NCBI RefSeq assembly: GCF_905163445.1
Contig: NC_053182.1
Location: 4,154,001 to 4,218,000, forward strand
DNA from: Pararge aegeria
Taxonomy: Eukaryota; Arthropoda; Insecta; Lepidoptera; Nymphalidae
Reading direction: 5' to 3'
DNA length: 64,000 bases
Positions 33,146 to 45,357 of this stretch are shown in pieces (within the stretch, counting starts at the first letter, position 1; every line of letters starts with the position of its first letter). The notes under the pieces are model-generated. The model searched no databases, was not told where the DNA came from, and saw only the letters and a list, made by a program, of their open reading frames with translations. The translations under genes and the position numbers were made by a program.

Positions 33146-35089
33146 TAGAAACTGACAAAGCTTCAAACCCCAAATAGAGTTTGCATGGTACATTGACAGT
33201 GTCATTAACATGCATAGCGCATGTTATCGCACGTGTACTTTATAAAAAACGCAAAATATATATATATTTGTAAGAGTGCTTAATGATATAAAATATTTTC
33301 CATACCACTGTCATTCTACATCGAGTTTAGCGCCCTTCCTTAGAAATTATCTTCATTCATCACTTCGAGTCGTGAAATAGCTGCCAACATGTCGTCAAAC
33401 AAAAAAAGTCTCATTACAATATTTAAAAAAAAGCATCATGTACAAATATATATTAAAACAGCCACTATCTTTCCATTTTTGAGTTTTTATTACGATTTAC
33501 CAACTAAGATACTATTGTGTGCCAAAAACAGCAGAACATGGCATCTACGGTTTATAAAAAGCTAATTTATTCTTCACAGACTAGAGGAAAACGGTAGACG
33601 GAACCGTAGTGAACATACCAGTTCCTAAAATGTGAAGTTGATGAATCTTTGAATAATTAATGAATATATGACGTCAGAAGAGCGATGTGTGCGAATGTAT
33701 GTTTATTAGTTTATTTGGTTTTCCTACTTTCACGCACTAAGTAAGTAAAACAATCAACTTTTTTTGGTATTCAGTTAGTTGAAAGGACGGAGAGTAACAT
33801 AGGCTACTTCTTAACACGTTACGTTTGATTAAAAAAAAACTGTTATAAACGCGTATGAAGAACGCTGGTAATAGCTCGTTTACATATAAATTCTATTATT
33901 TTACCTGTCTTATAATGTAAACAATCCTTTTTAGCTATAATTTTTATTGTAAAGTTTATTTTAAATTGTTAAGAAAATTTAAAAAAATACACTTCTATGA
34001 AGAAAATCTCTTTTTATTTAGTTTATTTTTATTTATTTTATCACACTTGTTTTTTCTATATTTCGAAAATATGCTTTAACCTAAAAAGTAATGAAAATAT
34101 TGTTTACAGACATGTTACAAAAGTTTTAGTGTATTTAGATTTCGTCAATTGTCAGACAGGCCACGAGATATCAAAAAAATTAATCAACATTTAAAAATAT
34201 TTTATTCATAGGCACTTATAAATCGTTCGAACATGTAATATGTTACTATCTACGAGTATGTTAGGCATTGATGATAACTACATTGGTTATTTTATTCATC
34301 TGCGTCTATTTAAACAACATTAACAATACACTAACTACAATTAATAACTTAAACAACATTATATAGATCTTATTACAAACAAATATATTTAATGACAAAA
34401 TCTGAGAAAAAATTAAAAACACATGTACATGTATAGTGAAGGAATATGAACGCACTTCGTTCCTACCTATACTGAGTTACATAAATTATGGAACGTAAAC
34501 AAAAGGTTTTTACATTTATCATTATTAGTCGCCACCTACCTGCATTCTAAATGGTAATGTGAATAAGTAACGATTTTGTAGCATTAATTGTGAATGTTAA
34601 TATATTAATCTATTAGACTAACAAAGCAAAAATTTGTCAACGGCTGGGTGTACGGAAAAACCCTTTTGAGTTTATGCTCACACCTTTAAATTAAGACCTG
34701 TGATGTATATTATGTGTAATGAGTTAATAAAGAAATAAATAAATATTTAACGTCTGTTTTTTTCGCTTAGTTTATGATACTTCAAGCTTTCGCATTTTGT
34801 TACCACGTCACGTACGCACTGCGTGTAGGAGCAAATACTAAAGGATAAGATATTACAGTGTCCAATTGTTGTATCCACATAAAATACCATATGAGGAGTT
34901 TTTGCACGACGGTTTTTTAAGGTATACAAAAGAATATCTGCGAAGTGTTGCTCTGTTTATGGTCGATGGTTTTTCGCTTACCATCAGGTGGTCTATCAGA
35001 TATTCACTATAAGAATAACAAGGGAGTCTTAGGGATAATATCCAAGTTCGTAAGACTTTGGTCTTCCTCCCGAGTTCAATCAACTTTTA

Positions 35090-35315
35090 TGACGACCTTC
35101 ATGGCGCAGTGGGATGGTTTCGATTCCCGGAAGGGCAATTTGGGAGTTCCTAATTTCTGAATTTTCTCTGTTCTAGAATGGTTCAAGGATTTTGCCAGTG
35201 CTAGTTACCACCCTACAAAGACAGGGCTTCATTCCATTTAACGTTCCGGTACGATGTCACGTGGAAACAGATTAGGGAATAAGCTTGTTAACTTGTAGTG
35301 GAATACATTTTTTTT
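35090..35315 (+). mobile_element. SINE family B
   Basis: Shortened head (CATGGCGCAGTGGGATGGTT, TCGATTCCCGGAAGG) followed by GTTCCGGTACGATGTCACGT and AACTTGTAGTGGAAT. Confidence 0.6.
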
Positions 35316-35639
35316 TACTAATGTGCGTTTTCAGTAAATATATATCACATGCATAAATTATAGTTACCTATCCTAAACATTGCGAGAACATATTAAAAGC
35401 TCAACATAAAGTTTGGTATTATATCCAGCATTCTAATGTTTGGTATCTGATAATAATCTGCTTAATAAACTGTTTTTAATCCCTTTTTCTACTTATATTA
35501 AACGAGGTATGTGTGTCTGATTGTCTATAGTTATGATATACAAGTTAATGCTAACTGCACGTACTCATAATAATCCATGAAACTAGCCTACTAGGTGGTG
35601 GGAATGAAATTTGATTTTGCAAAGTATGGTAGGTACGTC

Positions 35640-35755
35640 AGATAATAAAGGCACGGTCAAACTGCGTTCACCATCACCATTATGAGGAAACCTTCGCGTT
35701 GGAAGAGGCTTTTAGTCCAGCGTTGGACTGTTAAAGGCTATTGATGGTGATGCGT
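35640..35755 (+). mobile_element. LINE 3' fragment (CCAGCAGTGGACT family)
   Basis: Contains GAGGCTTTTAGTCCAGCGTT, GGACTGTTAAAGGCTATTGA and a TGGTGATG end. Confidence 0.5.
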
Positions 35756-35889
35756 ATAAAACCTACTATTATATAACAGCACGTTCCACTTCTTGGCACG
35801 AGCCGTCTGCCTCGGCGGAACGGACGGGAAAAGGACGGGAGGAAAAGCGGAAGTTCCTTGTAACTGGATAGGACTTTGAGTGTACAAAT

Positions 35890-36270
35890 GTAGTCTTTTT
35901 TTTTAACGATAGGCCAGCGCTTGACGACAATCATGCCCGTTAGAAAGCAATGATGAGATCTAGGTTGGAGCACGCTTGCCTAGAAAAAGCCTATTCACTC
36001 ATGCCTTTAAGTTACTCAAGTTATACGTGTCAGGTAACACAGTTGCCGTTAGGGCATTATCCCAGGGGTACGTATCAGAAACTTAAATAAAAAAACGTTT
36101 CGTGCGTGTTTATGGAAAATCAAAAACATAAGGATGCCAATGCTCGCGGCGTTTTGCTGTTCTGTGGTAGAACGGGGACGGAGAGACAAACTTCCTTCTA
36201 TTGGTAGTAGTAGAACAGATTATGCTGTTGTCCGCTCTGCATTATATTATCTTAGTCGCCTCGTACGACA
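35890..36270 (-). mobile_element. old LINE remnant
   Basis: Contains GGTAACACAGTTGCCGTTAG, GGTACGTATCAGAAACTTAA and TGTGGTAGAACGGGGACGG on the plus strand, which look like antisense of a widespread lepidopteran LINE coding region. Many indels; no usable frame. Confidence 0.35.
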
Positions 36271-36754
36271 CTCACGGGAAGAAGAGTGGTGGTGACAACT
36301 TTACCGTCACCATGCGATCTAGCTAGGTACGTACATAATAGGAACAGTTTCGCAGCCCAAAACTAGTGCGCTATAAAAAGTAATTTGCAATATTGTTGCA
36401 TGCCTCAGCAACCTTTATGCTATCTCTCTATGCGCCATTATAAAATAATAAGCCGATGAATAATCATAAGAATTACTTGTTTAGGAAAACCAGTGCAAGG
36501 CCGTCAAGTTATCAACGCATTCATGTAATACGTTACTTTGTAGCTAGCGGAAATATGTGCCTTTAATAATTTTATCAGACTAGTCTTCCGGGACATTTTT
36601 TTATGGGATAACTCGATACCATTCTTGATTTTTTCCCTTTCAGGTTTTTGGTGTTTATATTTTTATCTTTTAATTATCATATTTACTGGAAGTGCTTTAA
36701 AAGTAAGCATTCTGTTCATAAATTAATTTCGTATTCATAAATGCGAGTGTGTTT

Positions 36755-37016
36755 ATATTAAATAAATAAATATACTACGACAATACACACATCGCTATCT
36801 AGCCCCAAAGTAAGCATAGCTTGTGTTATGGGTACTAAGATGACTGATGAATAATTATATGAATAATATACATAAATACTTATAATACATAGATAAACAC
36901 CCAGACATTGAAAAACATTCATGTTCATCACACAAACATTGTCCAGTTGTGGGAATCGAACCCACGGCCTTTGCTCAGAGAGCAGGGTCGCTGCCCACTG
37001 CGCCAATCGGCCGTCG
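36755..37016 (-). mobile_element. full-length SINE family A
   Basis: Reads on the minus strand from CGACGGCCGATTGGCGCAGT through the B box and body to CGATGTGTGTATTGTCGTAG and (TTTA)n. The best reference copy in the window, about 260 bp. Confidence 0.85.
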
Positions 37017-37500
37017 ATTATTGTTTGCTTGCTACCTATATTTCTCTTAACCACGGCACTGATCATGGTGAAATTTGGTACTTTATATAGGTATGGTTTG
37101 TATCCTTAAGATCTATACGAGAGACATTTTATTCCGAATAAGCACAAGGGGAGAAAAACCTATACACAGCTTCACAGCTAATCCGATTTTAGATAAAACT
37201 TTACAGAGAAATACCATACCTCCTGGTGACAGATATAGTATAGTTTAACCTTATAACTAACGGCTCCCGTGGAGTTTTTCAAAATCGAAAAAGCTCGCAT
37301 AAATAAGCGCTCGATAGCTAGTTTATCTATAAAGCAAAATTATACTAATAGTACATTATGAAACTAGTGTGCTATGTTGAACGGGACATTCGAAGCGAAA
37401 CACGCGAGAGCCGCAGGCGACTGCGCTGGGGAGCTGCGAGTGTAATGAACCAATGCACACGCGTGTCACTCGATGTTTTCCAGTTCTATATATATATATA

Positions 37501-37633
37501 CAAGATCTGCCATAAAAAGCTCTACTGCTACTACAAAATATGTATATATATATATAATATGTATGTATATATATATGTATATATATATATACATATTTTG
37601 TAGTAGTAGTAGAGCTTTTTATGGTAGATCTTG
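37501..37633. repeat. long inverted repeat, 45-bp arms
   Basis: Left arm 37501-37545 and right arm 37589-37633 match with two differences (left arm begins CAAGATCTGCCATAAAAAGC). The spacer is (TA)n. The right arm continues into repeat E, so one arm is an inverted copy of that repeat's head. Confidence 0.9.
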
Positions 37634-38159
37634 TCCGGGGAAGTAGGTACTACCGCCATGTTTATTGGCTTGTGTTTTTTACGTAACATCGTCAATTCAC
37701 TCAATATTAACTTTAAAAAATAAACCAGACTTCCAGATATTATTTCCACAGAGTGAGGTACCTACGGTTAGGCTTCTAGGTCTCTCTCTCTCTTTGTTGT
37801 CTCCATAGTTAACGTCACCTTGTTGTAGTTTTGTAGTATGTAAGTGACCAGCAAAGCGATTAAGCGTTCCAATACAATGACGTTTAAAAGAAAATTATTA
37901 TAAATATGTGCCATTACTTTTCAGGATGTCCTGTTGTTATACCTTACGAGTACTCTGCGTCATAGCGTCCTATTATCAAACGAACTCGTTGTCAAGCATA
38001 AACTAGTTAACAATAAATTAATAAAACATAAGTCTCCTTCTAAGCTAAATACAGGTAACAGACAGACGCTTAGTAACACCAACTATACTATACCTTTTTT
38101 TTCTTGTTTTGTAATGTAAACAATCTCTTCATTACTTTTTAGTGGAAAGTATGCTTAAT

Positions 38160-38335
38160 TTTTTTTTTTTTTTCTCAACAAATTAGCCCCTGACTGCAAT
38201 CTCAACAGGTGGTATGTGATGATGCAGTCTAAGGTGGTAGCTGGCTAACCTGTTAGGGAGTATAGTAGTCATACCCCTAATAGGTTTCTACGCGACATCG
38301 CACCAGAACACTAAATCGCTTGGCACGTCTTAACA
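38160..38335 (-). mobile_element. SINE family B, 3' part
   Basis: Plus strand T-run then TTAGCCCCTGACTGCAATCT, CCTGTTAGGGAGTATAGTAG and ATCGCACC; no head. Confidence 0.6.
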
Positions 38336-40284
38336 GAAATTATGCAAATTCATTAAAATTATTCGAAACATTTAAAATAAAAAGAGGATTGCTGTATGAA
38401 TGTATGTTCTTATAATATTAAAACATAGTTTATATAGGAATATATCATAAAAAGAAAGAGAAAACAGGTGTACTACCTGTTTCACCCGCGTTGACTATAC
38501 CTACTGTTTCACCTAACGAAGTCTGCACGGGTATTTTACAAAGTCCTCTCTGTTATGGCATTTTTATATAAATTTTAATCTTCGTTCCAATTACATGCTG
38601 CAAGAGCAAAAATTACCATAAAATTGTCCAGTCAGTAAAATGAGTATTTTTCAGTCAAATTTGTATGGTTTATCAAAGTTTGATGCTCGACCCTCCATAT
38701 AAAATGAAAGATTTTACGCTAACGCGGATGTCACGTTAGTTAACATGAAAACTCACAATAAAGCATTTGTTTTGCTTCTGTGGCTACGCTGCGGTAACAC
38801 GCTTTTACGAATTATTAACAATTTTGAATTAAGAACGTACGCGCTATATCTGTTTCGTTTGACAACAGCACAAGCGTTTTGTCTAACAAGAACTGGTTTG
38901 ATGTTTACACCTAGTTTTGCTCTGCATTTGCACTTCAAGGTGATCAAGAGAAATTATGCTCCTTGTTTACATTTTATGTAGCTGTTTCACTGCAAGTTGC
39001 GTCAGATTTTGGTACGACCTTTAATGTTCCTACTTAAAGATAGTTGGATACGAAGCTGCGCGGAGCGTATCTTATGCACGTGTGAATTCTACATTGCTGA
39101 TGAAATTAGTTCCGAAACTAACTAAGAATTTATGGGCGTGATGAAGGAAAGTTATTTGGCAGCTTTTGTGAATTATTGCGAAGGTTATTGACGGTATATA
39201 ATATGTTATATCATATTGTGTTGCTTTGCTCTATTATAAGGTTGTAGCTATACAGCTTATTTCTTATTTTTAATATTTTAACTTCTAAGATAAGAGCCTA
39301 CTCGCCATCAAACTGGCTGTCCAGTTCGGCGAGAAATTAAATATAAGGACACTTGTGCATCTAAATTTAAAAATAAAATAAATAAACTGATATGTAATAA
39401 ATTAAACTTTTAAATTTGTATTACTTTTAGCAGTATTCACATAATTGCATTTTTGCTTTTAGCGCGTTGTAAAAATCGAATGAGAGTAACCTTTCCAAAT
39501 GCGATAAAAGTGAAGTTTATCTTCTATAATTATAATATTATAATGATTATATAATTGAATTAAAGTGTCTATTTGAATTTTTTTTTTTTGAATCGTTATA
39601 AGTCATTTATAGCAAATCAAGTGTAACTTTTTAAGTACTTACATGAGACACGAGTGTTAATTTTTTATATTAGATCCTTACATATGAAATTGGCATTTTG
39701 TAAGCAATAAGGCATTTTTATATTAATTTTTATCTCCGTTCCAATGACATGCTGCAAAGGCAAAAATTACCATGTGATTGTCTTGTTAGTAAAATGAATA
39801 TTTTTCATAAATGAAATTGGAGGTTAGAAGGCAGTTTTGTTTCTAAAAAAAATGTTTTGTAAGGGAGGAACCCTTTTTTTAGACGTAAAGGGGATTTTTT
39901 GTAATATAATATTATTTAATCAGAGTATGTACCATTGCTCTCTATACATTTTTCCCATCTCGTTTGTCGTTCATTGATCCCTTTACTAAAAAACCATTCG
40001 GAGGGGAATCAATGGAATCTTTGAAGACGCTTTGGACTGCCCCATCGGAGTTAATTTCTTTCCATTGAATATATTACCTAATCTTTCTTAACAAGAAACC
40101 CATAGTCAAGCAAACACATTTTTACTTTGTTAATGTTTTTTTAAATAACTAACCTTTACGAAAAATCTTCTTAACTGAGCTTTAGAAAAATTTTAATATT
40201 TAAAAAAATACCATCATTAATTGCTGTACCGTTGGAGTTTGATTTTTTGTTTAGGTAATGTTTTCATTTGAAGTGGTGTGGTTT

Positions 40285-40559
40285 GAAGTTTGACTTCAAT
40301 TTCGGGGGGGCCGAGTTCGAATACCAGTATGCACGTCTATTTTTACTAAGTTATGTGCGTGTTAAGCAATTTAAACGTCACTTGCATCAATGTTGAAGGA
40401 AAACATGTTGAGGAGACCTGCATGTCTGAGAGTTCTCCATAATGTTCTTAAAGGCCACAAATCCGCACTGGGCTATCGTGGTGGACTACGGGTGCAACCC
40501 TTTTCATTGTGGTGGGAGACCAGTGCACTGTAGTAGGCCGGTAATAGGTTTGATATGAT
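40285..40559 (+). mobile_element. SINE family C
   Basis: Partial head (CTTCAATTTCGGGGGGGCCG, GAGTTCGAATACCAG), body CCTGCATGTCTGAGAGTTCT and end GGTAATAGGTTTGATATGAT. Confidence 0.75.
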
Positions 40560-41206
40560 TGTTTCCATTTTATCTTTTCATATAATCTTTTCTTCATCTT
40601 CAATTATTAATTAGGTATAATGTTTTCTTGTCTCTTAGTTAAAACCATTGAAACATAAGTATTAGATATACTTGAGCTTCAACATTAGAGACAGGTCGTT
40701 AACAATAAATTGTAACTGTGTCCTTCTGTCCCAAGATCAAGAGTTAAATGAACTAAATTGTCACTGTCGTTATGACTCAGCTCGTTTAAATATTTACGAA
40801 GGCTAAAGTTTTTGTTTGGATATAATCTGTCTGAGTTTTAAACTCACCATCAGTATTTTTGTTTTGAATGCCCTAACTGAGACTTGTTGAATTTGTTTGA
40901 AACGATTCCTTTTTACTGAAGAGTTTGTTTAGTATTTATAGAACTATTATTTAATTCTACTATTAAAAAAAATGAAAAAACTGCGAAGATTCTACATATA
41001 GCCATTGGTATAGATTTTGTGATGGAATTTCGAAACACATGTTCAAGTTTATTTTGAATTCAGACTTAAAAGTATTGATGGTTGACATATTTTTTTAGTA
41101 TAACACCATTATGTTTATGGAACCGAAAATTCAAACTGTCGACTGTCGATAACGGTAAGAGACTGAAATCTCAGTTCCAAAAAGTATTCTTTTTATTTTT
41201 TTGTAT

Positions 41207-41464
41207 TAAATAAATAAATATACTACGACAATACGCACATCGCCATCTTGCCCCAAAGTAAGCGTAGCTTGATTTATGGGTACTAAGATGCCTGATGAAT
41301 ATTTTTATGAATAATATACATATATACTTAGAAAATACATATAAACACCCAGACACTGAAAAACATTCATGTTCATGACACAAACATTTTCCAGTAGTGG
41401 GAATCGAACCCACGGCCTTGGACGCAGAAAGCAGGGTCGCTGCAAACTGCGCCAATCGGCCGTC
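41207..41464 (-). mobile_element. full-length SINE family A
   Basis: Minus strand, head GACGGCCGATTGGCGCAGTT, B box, body and (TTTA)n tail. Aligns end to end with the copy at 36755-37016. Confidence 0.85.
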
Positions 41465-41896
41465 AAATTGTGTTTCTATAACGCATTGTTTTTGAATAAT
41501 AAATATTTATAGACCTAATTCAAACTTCATTGACTTGTGCCACTTTTATGCTGCAAGTCTCTAATGTTAAGCATTTACTTACCAATCCATTATTTAATAA
41601 ATCATGATTATTGACGTTTGGGTATGGCGAGCAAGGTCAAATCGGTTATGATTGAGCTTTTGTAAGACGATTAAAATGGTATAACAGGAAGTATGGACTG
41701 CGATGTTTTTTGTTCATTAGTCTTTTCTCGATTTGCATGATAAAATTATTACGTAACTGAATAATCCAAATCATTGTTATGCGAAAATATGTCTGTACGT
41801 TTCTTACCTATGTTCAGCACAAGAACTGCACTGATCTAGATGAAATTTCGTATGCGTACTTTTTTTGCGAGAACGGCACCAGGGTAACGTTACCAG

Positions 41897-42569
41897 CAGG
41901 GCTAGCCCGGGCAGGAGACACAAATTATATCCCCCGATTATATCCCCTGTCAAGAGATATAATAAACGTGTCCACCTGTTAAATAACGGGAACATGCAAT
42001 AAATTCAAAAAAATTCAAATTCATTTATTTCAAGTAGGCCCACTTTATAAGCACTTTTGAAACGTCAAGTATGTATATTTCTAGTGACTCTACCACCGGT
42101 TCGGAAAGCAGATTCTACCGAGAAGAGCCGGCAAGAAACTCACTTTTCCAACATCAACATTTACTATCATTTTTCTATCTTGCGGGAGATGAGAGCGAGG
42201 CTGGCTGCTTCCAATCTACCTTGTCATTGAGGAATTCATCAAATGTAACCTTGCTGTACATGATGCGTTTTTACACATTTTTTAAATGTATGCATTGGTA
42301 GGTCAAGAATTTCCTTAGGAATCATGTTGTAAAAGCGTATACTCAACCCCACAAAGGAGATCTGCAACCTTCGCAGACGATATGCAGATATCACTAATTT
42401 ACGTCCGTTTATAATAGGAGTAGTGTACCCCCCAGTTATTATTATACCTATATTATTTGGATATAATTTCCACTTGAGTGCACGTGCACTAAGAGTTAAA
42501 GCTGTGGGAGAAGATTAATTTTTAACCTGTCCCCGGGGATAAAATTGTCTCCTGTCCATGCTAGCTAAG
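41897..42569 (-). mobile_element. MITE family M, copy 2, split by a LINE
   Basis: Both ends match copy 1 (plus-strand CAGGGCTAGCCCGGGCAGGA at left, TCCTGTCCATGCTAGCTAAG at right) and are flanked by CAG (41894-41896, 42570-42572). The interior is colinear with copy 1 in reverse, apart from the LINE fragment at 42000-42421. Confidence 0.85.
42000..42421 (-). mobile_element. LINE 3' fragment inserted in a MITE
   Basis: Read on the minus strand it encodes ...FVGLSIRFYNMIPKEILDLP followed by MHTFKKCVKTHHVQQGYI and a stop, the usual end of a Jockey-like polymerase. It then has a 3' UTR ending with GGCCTACTTGAAATAAATG and a TTTGAA-type tail near 42003. It splits the MITE at 41897-42569. Confidence 0.8.
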
Positions 42570-42679
42570 CAGAGGATTTAAAAAAAATGTGTCACCTATG
42601 CACGGCTGTACAGTTAAACTGATCTTGGCGAAATGTTGCATAAATATAGCTTTCATAAAGATGAAACAAAACGCATTCT

Positions 42680-42708
42680 TGTATGTATGTATGTATGTAT
42701 GTATGTAA
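42680..42708. repeat. (TATG)n microsatellite
   Basis: About seven GTAT/TATG units just downstream of MITE family M copy 2. Confidence 0.85.
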
Positions 42709-43003
42709 ACGAATTTTATTTGTCTCAGGAAAATAAACGTTTCTCCTGAGATAATTAAAAACACTTAAAACACACTGACGTAGTCGCAGGTGTTTGAAAA
42801 CTACGAGTATTATAAGTCTTAAAATCTTTTTCGAAAGTTTTTCTTTGCTGCATCATAGAAGTTGTGTGTGTAATAAAGTACTTACACCAACAAACAAATA
42901 AGTATTAAAGCATTACAAAATTTTAGTTAGCTGAATATTATTGCGCAATGTGGATTTATATCCTGGCGTTTTTGTTAATCGAATATATGAGTATCGTGAG
43001 TTG

Positions 43004-43307
43004 AAGCGGTGATAACGGCTCGGAGGAGCAAAGGGTCGGAGCTCGACTTCACTTTCGGGGGGCCGAGTTCCAATCCCAGCAGGCACCTCTAACTTTTCTA
43101 AGTTATGCGCATATCAAGATATTAAAATATCACTTGCTTAAACGGTGAAGGAAAACACCTGCATGCCTGAGAGTTCTCGATAATGTTCTCAAAGGTGTGT
43201 GGCGTCAACCAATACGCACTGGGCCAGCGCGCAACGACCTTAACCCCTTCTCATTGTGGGAGGAGACCCGTGCCCTGTAGTGGACCGGTATTTGGTTGAT
43301 ATGATGG
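43004..43307 (+). mobile_element. SINE family C
   Basis: Head AAGCGGTGATAACGGCTCGG, TTTCGGGGGGCCGAGTTCCA, body CCTGCATGCCTGAGAGTTCT and end GGTTGATATGATGG. Confidence 0.75.
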
Positions 43308-43481
43308 GTTGAAGGAGTGAAAGTGCCAAGGTATTCGTTACAGTCTAAGATGATATCGTAATGTGAGGCAAAAATTAATCAAAACAAAATATGCTATTTA
43401 AAGGAATGAAATTAACATCGAAGGGTAGTTTCAATTGAAATAGAGTTCGAAATAAAAGAAAATATTTTAAACTAAAAATAG

Positions 43482-43487
43482 TTTATT
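43482..43487 (-). terminator. possible poly(A) signal of CP-g
   Basis: AATAAA on the minus strand about 160 nt after the stop. Confidence 0.45.
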
Positions 43488-43646
43488 TACTGTTGGTTTT
43501 ACGAGTATTTTAAATATTTACACATGTAAAGGTATGCCTCTTCGTTGCATTGAGGTTCTTTGGATCTGTGAAAGATTTGACTCCCTCAAATTAAATATTG
43601 CCTATTTTGTTACTAGAATCGCAGTTGAGGTGGACTTATCCACGGT

Positions 43647-44817
43647 TTACCAGGCAAGACGACCAGCGTAGCCGAGACCGTGGGCACCGTAGCCGGCGGC
43701 GAGGGGAGCGGCGGCGTATGAGTTGTAAGCCAAAGGAGAAGCTCCGTAAGCGAGGGGAGCGGCGGCTCCGTAGTTGAGAGCAGCTCCGTAAGCGATGGGA
43801 GATGCAGCGATGCCTGCTCCGTAGCCAAGGGGAGAAGCGGCAATTCCTGCTCCGTAGGCCAGGGGAGAGGCGGCGATTCCAGCAGAATAGGCCAGGGGAG
43901 CGGCAGCAACTCCAGCAGAGTACGCAACAGGGGCGGCTACGTAAGCGGGAGCGGCGTGGGCGACGACAGCTGGGTCCTTGCGTACGACGGCGTTGAAACC
44001 GTTGTGTGCGTCGGCGGCGTAGTCAACAGTGCGGCGGGTACCGTCGGACTCCAACAGCGAGTACTGTCCGACCACGTTGCTTCCGACACGGGTCTCTTGC
44101 TGGCTCTTCACATCGCCGGTGTGGGGGTCTGACACTCCATAGGAGAAGCTGCTGTAACCGCCGCTGGCGTTGGCTACCGCGACCAATAAAGCGAAGACTG
44201 CGACCTAATAGGAGAAAATTTACATTCGAATTAAAAGAGCATGGCAGAGGATAATCCTAAGTATTTTAATTGGAGTATGGAGTATGGAGTAGTAAAAGAG
44301 GTTTTTGTGACAAAGCTTGTCCCAAGAAGTACTACCGTCTTGCTTTGTCTGAAACAAAGCAGGCGTGGGCCGGTGTAATTACAGGCACGTGGTTTCACAC
44401 CTAAGCCTTGGGTTAATTAATACATACAAAAAAAAACTACGCTTCCAGAGAAGTACTTTTAAAAGTTTTTTTATAAAGAATTCTACCGATGCTTAGCAAA
44501 TTTAAAAACGTAAAATAACTAATATTAATCTTGCTTTTCCAACAAAGCGTAAAATAACTAATAAGCTTTGGTTTGGTGTACGACTACAGTCCACCATTTG
44601 GGATTTAACTGGATTGAACCCTAGACCGATGACTTCTCATCGGTTAAAGTTAATGAGACTAATAAATAAAGGTTTATTTTTTGTTAAAGATCCAACTAGC
44701 GTTCACTATACCTAGTAGTAGTTAGTAATGTACTCTATCTACTTAATAACAGTTAACCTTGACTATGGTTAAATATTATTAAAGTATGTTTTTAATTAAA
44801 CCTACCTTTGAGAACAT
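43647..44817 (-). CDS. RR-2 cuticular protein, Ala/Gly/Tyr-rich (CP-g), two exons
   Basis: Secreted chitin-binding cuticle protein. Exon 1 is 44817-44806 (M-F-S-K), the intron 44805-44205 (acceptor ATTAG), and exon 2 44204-43647, giving 189 aa. The signal peptide is residues 1-17 (VAVFALLVAVANA). The RR-2 domain is about 22-82 (FSYGVSDPHTGDVKSQQETR, GQYSLLESDGTRRTVDY, AHNGFNAVVRKDP). The tail has several units like GIAASPLAYGA, then AAPLAYGASPLAYNSYA and the end GLGYAGRLAW. It is the minus-strand relative of CP-h, i and j but differs in signal peptide, intron and promoter, so it is an older split. It lies about 12.8 kb from CP-f, the widest gap in the cluster, and is the last minus-strand gene before the orientation switch. 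Confidence 0.93.
44285..44405 (+). repeat. dispersed repeat E, partial, inside the CP-g intron
   Basis: GGTTTTTGTGACAAAGCTTG, AAGTACTACCGTC and GGTGTAATTACAGGCACGTG. Confidence 0.5.
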
Positions 44818-44839
44818 GGTGCTTTGTTTGCTGTCTGTA

Positions 44840-44881
44840 TAACAACTGATGATTGGTGAACAATGTAAGCCTATATATAGT
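44840..44881 (-). promoter_or_regulatory. CP-g core promoter
   Basis: TATATATAG on the minus strand at 44880-44872, about 55 nt before the ATG. Neither upstream block shared by the other genes is seen. Confidence 0.6.
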
Positions 44882-45293
44882 GCTTTATTATTAAAGATAT
44901 GCGCGCGCATAACGTAATCAGATTCGTTGCAGGAACTTGTGAAAGACTTCTGAATGTCGACCTACGATATATTCACAAGGAAAATACATTCTTTTTTTTT
45001 ATTGCACATATATCCTATAATAGTTAAATTATATTAATAGCTACAATTAATCTAATAGTGAAGGTTATTTCAATGGGCTTGTTTTGGTATCTTTTGATAC
45101 GGTTATTGATTGGTCGATAAACAATGAGTTTTCTTGCGTGGCAATGCGAATACTTGTCTTAATCAATATTGTGTCGAAACTAAGATAATTAAGGGGTGGT
45201 GTGACCTAGTTACCGCAGCACCAATCAGTCAATTATCGAGTGACCAAATTTGGAGGGCCCTATTATTTAATTTATAGACCACAGAATGCCCCA

Positions 45294-45357
45294 GTGTGTC
45301 TTAGGTCGCATTATACTAACTCAGCGGAGAGTTAGTATAATGCGACCTAAAACACAC
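45294..45357. repeat. inverted repeat, 29-bp arms
   Basis: Left arm 45294-45322, right arm 45329-45357, one mismatch, 6-nt loop AGCGGA. Confidence 0.9.

Larger units (their letters stand above)
30920..43480. other. 12.6-kb interval without a cuticle gene
   Basis: Apart from the elements listed above (SINEs at 31420, 31757, 36755, 41207 and others, LINE scraps, MITE M, Helitron-like N, palindromes) I see only AT-rich, unrecognised sequence with no frame longer than about 140 codons, and no RR-2 motif on either strand. Confidence 0.6.
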
